Below are positions 8,601-15,235 of a DNA stretch of 20,549 nucleotides, one piece after another. This DNA comes from a virus, in IMG/VR virus record IMGVR_UViG_3300008219_000139, positions 1-20,549 of that record; one strand, written 5' to 3'. A model generated the notes under the pieces. It did no database searches and was not told the origin of the DNA. It worked only from the letters and a program-made list of their open reading frames with translations. The position numbers and the translations under genes are program-made. Positions within the stretch are counted from its first letter, which is position 1; every line of letters starts with the position of its first letter.

Positions 8601-8859
8601 TGATGTTGTAAACACAGATTGTGATGAAGGAACTGGATGTTATACTTGTGAAGAATTGGCAAGAATGCATAACGGTGGTTCAGAATGGTGTAATAACCCT
8701 TCACTTACTGATGAATATGCTGATCTGGTGGCTGAGGCTTGGTGTGAACTGAGCGAAGAATGTCAAGATTGTTGTGAAGATGAAGGTTTGTGTAATTGCG
8801 ACCGTGTTATTGGAAATGAAGAAAAATTAAACCCACTTAGAGCAGATGAAGAGAAATAG
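2626..8859 (+). CDS. Giant Cys-rich fibre-like protein with C-terminal i-type lysozyme domain, 2077 aa
   Basis: Five regions can be read in order. Residues 13-53 are a collagen-like series of Gly-x-Thr triplets. Residues 54-366 are Gly/Thr/Ser-rich, probably beta-structured, nearly Cys-free, and look like a phage fibre module. Residues 367-1230 hold about ten modules starting G-x-C-C, each with 5-8 Cys, and the dense Cys continues to about 1446. Residues 1449-1831 are Cys-poor and more charged. Residues 1832-2065 carry the signature of i-type (destabilase) lysozymes: a C-E-H-E-S-G-G-C segment with Glu1847 as candidate catalytic acid, S-C-G-P-M-Q-I-K at 1916-1923, and A-R-M-H-N-G-G around His2015. 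By eye count the protein has about 170 Cys. I infer a virion appendage that binds the cell and cuts peptidoglycan during entry. In T4 the comparable virion lysozyme is part of baseplate gp5, a different fold. The lysozyme call is strong; the virion location is inferred from neighbours and fibre-like domains. Confidence 0.85.
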   Translation: MTGFTLSFHTSAITGITGPTGATGAEPTGATGPTGPTGATGATGATGTTGATGMTIVGTFFDDIETDGYWGIRFGVPNRDDIDEIQAIPRGAFTGPSGMVTGTTADVLTSGAGFTTIYEPTEITWASSSVHGPSGATLSFRTIGPSGDLRLYQDDANRLGTGATYWTLGISGPDAGSVYGTVVGSTGNIGYLVDKKNVKNAFGLTFTDTVTSEGTIGSTWGTISTRYVNHAEFYQVHGNPHTGTTSPFTIKTKDGNVHHIYAPFALSEITVDYPTNKAPIAYAPEWIDLSGTTAEYGESVNVTLIIDGGPGGISFSNKFYFNEDMKFTSGRDIINCLTYDKGNSWFCTVSGFGYNLPSDDDGTVSYGACCDAPPEGTGSCTEFVLESECPYEFFENMLCTSTPCGAEPAVGSCCINTDDNGDPFCVDSMPDGSPVLQSFCEAFGGVFRTVPCDPNYPCQDPCDPDIGEVGACCRFADNDQFITCSDLVSAFECSENPEGQYGIYQGDGTFCFDIDCCDSLDHSGACCCSDGECVGGTNPTDCLSGTSCFTGSGVYMGHGSVCPDDGGDINCECNENPEDMGMCCCPDCMPVPACYPSLGQGACKYLGGDWLQGGDCADPDDCDLPVIPTGACCHGPEGSITCSSVTEDQCNIDSGSYLGDDTICEGQCDEIAACCSWEGDCIDDLTYDDCFNIAGGDSWSYGNMCVDDYKCPPPPTGACCYNIDGSCAGSHHDYESCTNIPGWPPGSHTYQGDGTCCGEDECDNHVDCSTELYGGCCIYKGDGSEAEARSDLTEEDCAKLNDPCCQDPAPDIHREGWPSNKECWRCHWKGLLECGIVGQPQSVVSCLNFRCPPHMTLCTPTGEWDPGGDVRKHPIACKNYWLLWCPMDGDDFLGVDGLPGWQCDGAKNMNDFYDYYLNFFIEETNDQTCGAYCMGTPPYCYPDDDGAGCEWPYGVDNDNYDDWFRLHFGHASNNPGDWEFSQGDCIPNHEGYNKFCQIACCGKPQSGGGGTDAGVNCDWNGGTGVPCPSAFWANRHDRARCCAEFGPVEGPGLIGSYYLPPEEGGGLKEGCENYCGRFSTGGCGGSEHNSACWSAGGWPGPDFHECVDCHVCRECDGTGLANCDGDFGWPPPCDIWEEPGCQGSATGNCYDCPCIAGCCCNQGETPPCSTVVAETPVGVCCQVTYDVDDGVVPTCRTTTREDCPGGDCILAFPRGNWNPLGGQFVGCGDMQGEDSGHPTCGGLYEEHHWRSQCFPWIVHHSDQMGGVCDDFPINVPPCDAEGDPLTACGHCECPNPHDPAYQCDEEKCCGCDLPQRYCFNYCTYIWAHGEIIERRCYKSMDPSYQGGLAGGGISMGLMREILGDFQDQYDEAWVEQCGPAPLMNAEGGGCDIEEGNLAKCYLRKPNPIPGYQSCGGLDWPVAGPDETFMCSWGLHMSPQQACCINCAMWLSNEQEGGVIHQESPITIIDHGDISATIEGKIDNMSSFIKSHINENAIFPGDLEREALSKVTSKLSREAKYMVGGRTPSRSLRHSNDPHFHPVMPASKVRLSGIICSDTGCEKINDYNDYVLKYGLPENDDEFKRFVPAIPDSVYSFPDGDKEHFLKMLLVGSHGINRSMNFAEMSSLHGTSIEKFKLMALAYSVEKTLTGSNPATKYPWFPVNKNTIQADKNYCHCNSTHDDYEIEIAAVRFLGEHNISNPLGNGNCLEISGPKNTTHLIGTALGGSVSVGESCGRFNIENLHNLESKPMSDSSITKSKSSGNIGSCMTPMGVVIDCEEDYCKEVLNGSWREKLSLRDSYEERKPSNETTVHTYKSSGTSEQKGELTTINTCCPCVDCLLDAICEHESGGCKCENADGSPVVNPDDPKQSCSGICDSNKPLNDPYWNEVVNCKGETCVSKGTKDTDCRKRKEHCWSCGPMQIKKDFFDDAKWSCRVEPKCCELKNYNWGSFCDGSMTCKELKRISKLVAECYYRRYTRNGDCQCAGTCTGECDVVNTDCDEGTGCYTCEELARMHNGGSEWCNNPSLTDEYADLVAEAWCELSEECQDCCEDEGLCNCDRVIGNEEKLNPLRADEEK
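2662..2784 (+). repeat. Collagen-like Gly-x-Thr triplet repeats (9-nt DNA periodicity)
   Basis: The DNA repeats GGTGCAACT-like 9-mers and encodes G-P-T, G-A-T, G-T-T and G-I-T triplets over residues 13-53 of the 2077-aa protein, with one interruption (Ala-Glu-Pro). Such Thr-rich collagen-like tracts are known in phage fibres and in Bacillus spore-surface BclA, where they form trimeric rods. A trimeric stalk is therefore the natural inference. Confidence 0.9.
3724..6306 (+). repeat. Array of about ten diverged G-x-C-C cysteine modules
   Basis: Residues 367 to about 1227 of the 2077-aa protein repeat a pattern: G-x-C-C, a short acidic stretch with G-x-C, a further Cys after about seven residues, an aromatic-Gly element (Y/W-x-G-x-G), then one or two closing Cys. 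Module length varies from about 38 to more than 100 residues, and the modules after residue 800 are heavily expanded. There is little DNA identity between copies, so the array is old or under diversifying selection rather than a recent tandem duplication. I recall similar G-A-C-C repeats in secreted proteins of planctomycetes and other bacteria, but I cannot name a formal family. Confidence 0.75.
5650..6990 (+). other. GC-rich island inside the 2077-aa gene
   Basis: The bases rise in GC through this stretch. Row 6661-6720 has about 36 of 60 G/C, while the row at 7081-7140 has roughly a third. The drop near 6990 coincides with the end of the dense Cys region at residue 1446. Codon choice changes with it, with many GGC, CCC, CTC and GCG codons absent on either side. 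The reading frame is uninterrupted. Confidence 0.65.
8119..8820 (+). other. i-type (destabilase) lysozyme domain, C-terminus of the 2077-aa protein
   Basis: i-type lysozymes cleave the beta-1,4 bond between N-acetylmuramic acid and N-acetylglucosamine and are best known from invertebrates. Several family hallmarks are seen in order here: Cys-x-x-Cys then I-C-x-x-E-S-G-x-C near residue 1847, S-C-G-P-x-Q-I-K followed by an aromatic-Asp stretch (1916-1932), a helix with Y-x-R-R-Y, and C-x-x-x-A-R-x-H-N-G-G followed by Cys (to 2022). The usual domain is about 120 residues. This one spans about 230, with extra Cys-bearing loops, notably about 68 residues between E-S-G-G and S-C-G instead of a few dozen or fewer. 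Glu1847 fits the catalytic acid. The second catalytic Asp cannot be assigned by eye (Asp1857 or Asp1865 are candidates). Confidence 0.88.
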
Positions 8860-8893
8860 AGATAGATATATTTGAACCAATACAGGAAAAAAT

Positions 8894-11800
8894 ATGAGTA
8901 TCCAGTTTAGAACACGATCCAAAGGATGGTCAATCGATCCAACATTGCTACAAGGTGCATGTTGTAAAGATGGTGAGTGTCTTGGTCCTTTTTATAATCC
9001 ATTTGAATGTGCAGCAGCAGATGGGGAGTGGATGGGAAATGGTATAAACTGCAACGATATTGATTGTGCAGAAGGTAGCCGAGCCGCTTCTGTTGTGGGT
9101 TCGTGTTGTATTAATGGTTTTTGTTATGCAATTGATGAGGAGAAATGTAATTGTAGGGGTGGAGTATATCTAGGAACAGGTATTGATTGTGTTCAAGCAG
9201 ATTGTTGTGGAGTTAATTTACCATCAAATACTAGTACTTCCACAATGGCATGTTGTTATGATGGTGGAACTTGTAGAGATTTATCTCCATGTGAATGTTT
9301 AGAAACAAAGGGTGTTCCAAGAGGACCTGGTACGAGTTGTTCAACACATGATTGTCAGTTAACAGGTCTTACTGCTTCTTACCGTGGTGCATGTTGTATA
9401 GATGGATATTGTAAAGGACCAACAGGAGAATCTCACGAAACATATGCTCAGTATGGTTATACTGCTGGTGATTGTGTAGTACTTGGTGGTATTTTTGGTG
9501 GGTCGGGAAGTACTTGTGGAAGTAATCATGAAACTATAAGTGGTATTACTTGGCCTTGTTCCTTCCCAAGAGGATCATGTTGTTTTGGAACTGCTCCATA
9601 TGATGGTGTTTTATATTGTGGTGATGGTCATACTTGTGGAAGTTGTTTGAATCCAGTGGGAGCAGGTGGTAGTGGTGGACAGAACTGGGTTAGGGGTTTA
9701 ACCTGTGGTGATGTTATTGACGATCATGGTGGTTGGTGGGATGGAACCAGATGTTATGTAGAAGAATTTGAAACAGGATCTTGTTGTGTTCCAAATTATT
9801 ATGAATCTTCTGATGGTAGTAGAACTTTTATTGAAAACTATAATTGTCTTGATGATATCACAATTAACAACTGTGAAAGGTTGGGAGGACTCTTTAAAAG
9901 TTATACTGAAAATGTAGGTGTTTCTGGCCCACCTGAAATTAAAAGATATCTTCAGCGAGGTCAACATCCAGGCACATGTCGTGATAAACAGGATATATCT
10001 ACATTAACAGAACAAGACATGATTCGTGCATATGCAGGAATATACAAGATAAGTGGAACAAATATTTGGCCTCAAAATGGTGGGGTGCCAGGCCCGATGG
10101 ACCATGAGGGCTTTTCTCAGTTGTACTCGATAGGAGACGGCCCAGAGCGAGATAAACCAAAAAATGTCAATTTCATTCAACTCAATTATAAAGAGACTGG
10201 ACACCCCACGGGGTATGGTTGTCCTTCTTCAGATCCATCAGGAGAAGGATGTGAAAGAGACTTTAGAGATTTTTATGAATTATGTAAATCTATCGGAAGT
10301 GGAAAAATACGAATACAGCATGTTAGTGATCAACCATTCTCAACAGATGAGTATGCTTCTGACCTCACACCAGGCGATGGGCGAAAGGTCTGGGCAGAGT
10401 GGAAATATAATGATGTGAAAAATCCATTGGGACATACGAATGTATTTAGTTTTCAAGATTTAGACTATATTGACGGATCTAATGATGGTGAAATTTTCTT
10501 TGAAACTTCTGCTTGGTGTAGATGTAGAAACTGTCCAGGCTGGGGTAATTGTGAAGGAGATCCAGGCTGTAATTGCGATTTGGGCCACCCACACTATTGT
10601 TCGCCCTATTGTGGCTGCCCCTCGGCCGAGGGAACAGGAACGGATGGAGCGAATTGTTGTACTCGTCAACCAGCGTGGTACTACCATGTTTATATTATAC
10701 CAGATGAGGGGGGTATACCGTTTGATGAACTTCGATGTGCGGATGGTTTAGATTGTTGTGAAAGATATGAAGAAGACGAAGAAACAAGATGTTCCCAAGG
10801 ACCAGAAGGCGCATGTTGTTCTTTTGACAACGATGGCAAATATATTAATTGTGTTCAAAGTACACTTCTGGATTGTGATTTATTGGGTCAAAGCAATCCT
10901 TCTATTAATACATTTTTCCACGAAGAAGAAGAATGTAGTGAAGAAATTTGTGTTGATGAGGGGGTTGGTTCTGATAGAAATATAGCAAGATCTTGCTGTA
11001 GGTGGAAAAAAAGTAATGGAAAATATCTTGGGTGTTTTAGTCAAGAAGATTGCTCTCCTAGACAAGATGAAATTATTAGACATTTTAATGAACCGTGTTC
11101 TTCTCTGAAGGATAAGTGTCGATCTATAGAAATTGGAGCGTCTGTAAACAAATCCGTAAAGACTTCTAATAGATCATTAATAAGTAATGTAAACATAAAT
11201 TCAACAAATAAATGTTTAGATTCTAGAGATACCAACTATAAAATAAACAAGGATTCAGAGGTTCTTGATTATACAACTTCTATTACCAACACATTACCAA
11301 GTTCTATTGCAACGAAAATCACAGATCCTCATATGTTTGATTGTGAAACTTGTGGATCTTCGTTCAACAGAAACAGAGGAAATTGTTTTTGGCAATCCAC
11401 ATTATTAGAAAATAGAACTGCTGAAGAATGTTTAGAAATTGGTGGAGTATTTGATGGTTGTTTAGGAAGACCATACGAGACAGTCTTTGAATCGTTGGGT
11501 GGAAGGCGATCAGAAAACATTCCTGACGCAACAGCACAAAAAAACGAAAGTAATTTCAATAGATCACAAACTACTGGAACTTCTGGAACTTTAGGTGCTT
11601 GTTGTATAGCACAGAATGCAACAGATGTAACAAAAAGATCATGTCAAATAACAACTGATGCTGGTTGTTGGAATTTACAAGAAACTCTTAGTTTACCAAC
11701 CACATGGTTAGGACCAGGAACTGTTTGTGGTGATTGGAATTCGACCTATGGTTATCAAGAATGTATGGCTAATACATTTGCTTGTTGTTGCTCGGATGAA

Positions 11801-14800
11801 AGCAACACAATAATTGCAAAATATAGTGATGATTCAACACGATTGTTCTCTTGTTTGCAGATAAGTGAGTATGAACAAACTCAATATGGTTCCTGTGATA
11901 ATAGCGGTCAAATAGGGTCTGATGGTTTGGTGTGTGGTGGTTCTGGAACTGTTGGTAAGTTGGGTTCAAATTGTGTAGATAATTATTCGGGTGAGTGGGA
12001 TAAAGATTCAACAGACGGAATAGCAGACAATTGTATGCTTGGTGATAATCTTCGTGGAGCATGTTGTAGTTGTGTTGGTTGGTGTGATGGTGAATTTAAT
12101 ACAAACACCGAAAAGGATTATAGACCAGGACCACCTTGGGCAGAGTCCGAAGTTGCCTGTGGCTTTGGTACTTCGAGTGATCCGCTATCAACAGCATATC
12201 CCATGTGTTATGATTCATTAACAGAAGACGAGTGTTTAGCAAAAACAGAATATTGGAGAACACACCCAACAGATGCTAAACCAGATGTTGAATTTACATG
12301 GTTAGGACCAAAATCTAAATGTACTCATTCTGGTTTTGAAAATTATGGTGATTATGAAACAGTAGTATCAGTTGATCCAGATGGTGTTTCAAATAACTTT
12401 AGTGGATGTCTTGCTGGTTGGGCGTGTGGATCGAAGGATACTTCACCATTCTATTGTGGTGGTTCCAACGATGAACCAGACTGTAAAGGATTCCCAGGCT
12501 ATGCAGTAAATGGTGTGTCTGAAACTTGGATTAAGTGGAAATCGCCACACAATATATTTAATAATAATTGTGTAGGTAGGGATGGAATATTAAATGAAAG
12601 TTGTTTAGAAGATTCAGCGTCTTGGATAGTTAGAAACTTCTACGCAACTGATGGTTGTTATGGTGATTCTCCCTTTGAAGATTCATATCCAGTTTTGACT
12701 AATAATAATATTGATGCTGCTGGTTGTCCTTTCTGTAATGCTGCTAGTATATCACCGTCTGATTGGAATAGTTTAGATTATGCTAATTTAAGAAATTCAT
12801 ATTTCCGTTTGGGTTTTGATCATACAACTGGACCAGCAATGTGTGACGAACTTGGTAGGACATCTTATATTGATTTGTCTGATGGAACTACAGTTTCGTC
12901 ATCAGGATCATTTGGTTCTTGCTGTATAAACGGAACATGTCATAGATGGCCAGAAAAAGTTTGTGTAGAAGAACTTGGTGGTGTTTATATTAAAGATGGT
13001 GTTTGTAATGGTGTGTCATGTCCAACAAATTCTGGATTGTGTTTACTGTGTTCAGGACATTCAGCCGTTCCTGAAAATATAAAAGATGAACTTCCATGTT
13101 GTGCTGGATGGATAGACGATCAAACTAATTGTGATAAAATTGGAGGGAAGTGGTTCCCCACGGGAATTGAAAAATTAGAAGAGTTCTGTTCTAGTAATCA
13201 ATGTAATAATAAGAAAAATTTCAATATATTAGAAAGTGATGCCGTTGTTGGTGGATCTTCTACGATAAAATCTACTACTTTGGTTTCCGACGATTCGGTT
13301 AGTAAAGATTTTGCAACAGAAGAACCGCATTCAAACTGGAATCCTTGTTTATGTGGATGTTGTTTGGATGGTAATACCTGTTATGATACCGAAAGTTGGT
13401 ATGAGTGCGAAGCAGCGGGCGGAAACTGTTGGCATCATGGAACTGGTTGTGAAGGGGGAGGGTGTGAATCTTCAACAGAAAATGAAACAACACCCAATTC
13501 TAGAAACGAAGTTAATTATGAATATACAGAGTCGTGGATGCCTCCAAGTGGTAATATTAAGTATGAAAAATTCATCGATGGATGGCAATTAGGATTCAAG
13601 GATTCTATGGTTCCGTTCTTAGGATTTAAAAATATATTTGAAGCACCAATTTTAAATGATCATTCTCAATGTCCATTTGCGGCAATACCAAATCAAGTAT
13701 ATTACAAAACTTCCGATAGTGGAATTCCTTTTCCTCTAGATCCAACCAGTTTCCAGTATATACAAGGAAGGGGAGATAATAAACTTCTTATAGGTAAAGA
13801 TCCAAGGGTAAGTAGAAAATATTGGAATTCTATTAAGAATGATGTTAAAGAACTTTGGTTGACAAGATATTATCCAACACCAGACAATTCTTTGAGTTCA
13901 ACAAATATTTTAGAACCATATTTCATTAGTAAATTACATACCAGAACAGTTCCAATGTTAAAAACTTTGGTAATAAATCCCGCAAGGTATGGAAATGGTA
14001 GAAAGGTTCCAAACTTTCCTGATTCTTGGGGTAGTTGTTCTTTACATTCCTGTAATAATTGGAAATCTTCTTACGGTAGTGGATATCATCTTTCTAATGA
14101 CTTAACAGCAATAAATTCAACATTAGAGACTCTTGTTGCTGCGGATTCTAGTATTGATTCTGGAATAAGTTACTTAAAACTTCATAATTATTCAAAACTA
14201 AAGAATCTTTATATTCACAACAATTCATTATCAATTCTAGACCTTAAGAACTTAAAATCTTTAGAAAATCTTTGGGTTCAAAATAATAATTTAGGAAATT
14301 CTTCTGCTATAATTGCAAATTCTGGTTTAATGAAACAGGATAGTTTACAAGTAGATGAATATTCTTCAACCATAAAAACAATATATGCACAGAACAATAA
14401 ACTAAAAACACTTAGTGATAAGAAAAATATTAGTCTTCCTAAATTGGTAGTTTTGGATATTTCTCATAATAATATTAGTAATCTTTCGTTTAATGCTCCA
14501 TCATTAAAATATCTCAACGCAAGTGGTTGTAATCTTTCTGGTTCGGTAAACATAGGATCACCGAATTCTCTAGAAGAAATAATATTTGATTCTGTTTCGT
14601 TGAATAGTTTTACTATAGGAACCAAAAATAACAGACCAATAAATCTTAGATCACTAAGAATATCAGGATCAAATCTTGCTGTTCTAAATTGTGGTATTGA
14701 AAAGACAAATAAATATTCTGGCAACATGATGAATAATTTAGAATATATTAGTTTATCAAACAACCCAAGATTAAGAACCTTAATTTTACCATCACCGTCA

Positions 14801-15169
14801 AATTCTGAATCGGGTGTTGTTGGAAGATATCCCCGCTATATTGATGTTAATTCAACTTTATTAGATGACAGTTTCTTAGAACAAGCAGCATTTTCTCCCA
14901 ATGGGTATCCTGATGGACATTTATTAGAAGTTTCTCTTGTAGGAACTCGTATTTCAAAAGAAGCGATTGATAGATTAGTAGAGTTGTGGGATTCACATGA
15001 CAATAAACATATTTTAGTGGCTGGTTATAGAGGATTTGAAGATCCTGTCACTGATGTTTCGCGGGAAACGGATGCACGAACTCAGGGTAGTGAATCAATA
15101 ATAAGTAGAACAAGAAGAACTTCTGATGGATCTACTAGAAGTTCTGGTGGAATGTCAAGTAATTACTAA
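8894..15169 (+). CDS. Giant Cys-rich protein with C-terminal leucine-rich repeats, 2091 aa
   Basis: The start is ATG 8894 with AGGA at 8884-8887, six nt upstream; the stop is TAA just before 15170. The G-x-C-C modules begin only 21 residues in. They recur about a dozen times up to roughly residue 1530, many in the compact 38-45-residue form, separated by longer inserts (for example 330-590 and 700-880). Residues 1530-1735 are a Cys-poor, aromatic-rich linker domain. Residues 1740-2035 are leucine-rich repeats with typical L-x-x-L-x-[LI]-x-x-N-x-[LI] cores. The tail (2050-2091) is Ser/Thr/Arg/Gly-rich and ends in Tyr. There is no signal peptide, membrane segment or enzyme motif. Its length and plan resemble the 2077-aa neighbour, so the two look like partners or distant paralogues with different C-terminal effectors. 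I infer a virion surface protein whose LRR domain binds a host ligand. Confidence 0.82.
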   Translation: MSIQFRTRSKGWSIDPTLLQGACCKDGECLGPFYNPFECAAADGEWMGNGINCNDIDCAEGSRAASVVGSCCINGFCYAIDEEKCNCRGGVYLGTGIDCVQADCCGVNLPSNTSTSTMACCYDGGTCRDLSPCECLETKGVPRGPGTSCSTHDCQLTGLTASYRGACCIDGYCKGPTGESHETYAQYGYTAGDCVVLGGIFGGSGSTCGSNHETISGITWPCSFPRGSCCFGTAPYDGVLYCGDGHTCGSCLNPVGAGGSGGQNWVRGLTCGDVIDDHGGWWDGTRCYVEEFETGSCCVPNYYESSDGSRTFIENYNCLDDITINNCERLGGLFKSYTENVGVSGPPEIKRYLQRGQHPGTCRDKQDISTLTEQDMIRAYAGIYKISGTNIWPQNGGVPGPMDHEGFSQLYSIGDGPERDKPKNVNFIQLNYKETGHPTGYGCPSSDPSGEGCERDFRDFYELCKSIGSGKIRIQHVSDQPFSTDEYASDLTPGDGRKVWAEWKYNDVKNPLGHTNVFSFQDLDYIDGSNDGEIFFETSAWCRCRNCPGWGNCEGDPGCNCDLGHPHYCSPYCGCPSAEGTGTDGANCCTRQPAWYYHVYIIPDEGGIPFDELRCADGLDCCERYEEDEETRCSQGPEGACCSFDNDGKYINCVQSTLLDCDLLGQSNPSINTFFHEEEECSEEICVDEGVGSDRNIARSCCRWKKSNGKYLGCFSQEDCSPRQDEIIRHFNEPCSSLKDKCRSIEIGASVNKSVKTSNRSLISNVNINSTNKCLDSRDTNYKINKDSEVLDYTTSITNTLPSSIATKITDPHMFDCETCGSSFNRNRGNCFWQSTLLENRTAEECLEIGGVFDGCLGRPYETVFESLGGRRSENIPDATAQKNESNFNRSQTTGTSGTLGACCIAQNATDVTKRSCQITTDAGCWNLQETLSLPTTWLGPGTVCGDWNSTYGYQECMANTFACCCSDESNTIIAKYSDDSTRLFSCLQISEYEQTQYGSCDNSGQIGSDGLVCGGSGTVGKLGSNCVDNYSGEWDKDSTDGIADNCMLGDNLRGACCSCVGWCDGEFNTNTEKDYRPGPPWAESEVACGFGTSSDPLSTAYPMCYDSLTEDECLAKTEYWRTHPTDAKPDVEFTWLGPKSKCTHSGFENYGDYETVVSVDPDGVSNNFSGCLAGWACGSKDTSPFYCGGSNDEPDCKGFPGYAVNGVSETWIKWKSPHNIFNNNCVGRDGILNESCLEDSASWIVRNFYATDGCYGDSPFEDSYPVLTNNNIDAAGCPFCNAASISPSDWNSLDYANLRNSYFRLGFDHTTGPAMCDELGRTSYIDLSDGTTVSSSGSFGSCCINGTCHRWPEKVCVEELGGVYIKDGVCNGVSCPTNSGLCLLCSGHSAVPENIKDELPCCAGWIDDQTNCDKIGGKWFPTGIEKLEEFCSSNQCNNKKNFNILESDAVVGGSSTIKSTTLVSDDSVSKDFATEEPHSNWNPCLCGCCLDGNTCYDTESWYECEAAGGNCWHHGTGCEGGGCESSTENETTPNSRNEVNYEYTESWMPPSGNIKYEKFIDGWQLGFKDSMVPFLGFKNIFEAPILNDHSQCPFAAIPNQVYYKTSDSGIPFPLDPTSFQYIQGRGDNKLLIGKDPRVSRKYWNSIKNDVKELWLTRYYPTPDNSLSSTNILEPYFISKLHTRTVPMLKTLVINPARYGNGRKVPNFPDSWGSCSLHSCNNWKSSYGSGYHLSNDLTAINSTLETLVAADSSIDSGISYLKLHNYSKLKNLYIHNNSLSILDLKNLKSLENLWVQNNNLGNSSAIIANSGLMKQDSLQVDEYSSTIKTIYAQNNKLKTLSDKKNISLPKLVVLDISHNNISNLSFNAPSLKYLNASGCNLSGSVNIGSPNSLEEIIFDSVSLNSFTIGTKNNRPINLRSLRISGSNLAVLNCGIEKTNKYSGNMMNNLEYISLSNNPRLRTLILPSPSNSESGVVGRYPRYIDVNSTLLDDSFLEQAAFSPNGYPDGHLLEVSLVGTRISKEAIDRLVELWDSHDNKHILVAGYRGFEDPVTDVSRETDARTQGSESIISRTRRTSDGSTRSSGGMSSNY
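8954..13470 (+). repeat. Array of about a dozen G-x-C-C cysteine modules in the 2091-aa gene
   Basis: Modules are seen from residue 21 (G-A-C-C) to residue 1489 (C-G-C-C) and its closing Cys near 1530. The compact form is clearest at the N-terminus and at the end: G-x-C-C, G-x-C, a Cys after about seven residues, G-G-x-[WYF]-x-G-x-G, C, then C four to five residues later. They share no long DNA identity with each other or with 3724-6306. Confidence 0.75.
14111..15000 (+). other. Leucine-rich-repeat domain, C-terminus of the 2091-aa protein
   Basis: LRR cores are seen at residues 1769 (L-K-N-L-Y-I-H-N-N), 1827 (I-K-T-I-Y-A-Q-N-N), 1851 (L-V-V-L-D-I-S-H-N-N), 1949 (L-E-Y-I-S-L-S-N-N) and 2010 (L-L-E-V-S-L-V-G-T), with weaker copies between. 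Spacing is irregular at 20-30 residues. LRR solenoids are protein- or glycan-binding platforms; the ligand is unknown. The DNA here is AT-rich like the rest of the phage. Confidence 0.85.
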
Positions 15170-15177
15170 AATCCCTA

Positions 15178-15206
15178 TTGACTAGAGATATATACTATGG
15201 TATGAT
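15178..15206 (+). promoter_or_regulatory. sigma70-like promoter before the 156-aa gene
   Basis: TTGACT (15178-15183), a 17-bp spacer, then TATGAT (15201-15206): five of six matches in each hexamer at ideal spacing. It falls in the 66-nt gap between the 2091-aa gene and the 156-aa gene. Transcription would start near 15213, before the GGAG ribosome binding site (15226-15229). If real, it would drive the 156-aa gene and perhaps gp13-gp17. No T4-type late TATAAATA element was found in the gap. Confidence 0.5.
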
Positions 15207-15235
15207 TTTGTATCTTATTTTTAATGGAGTAAATT

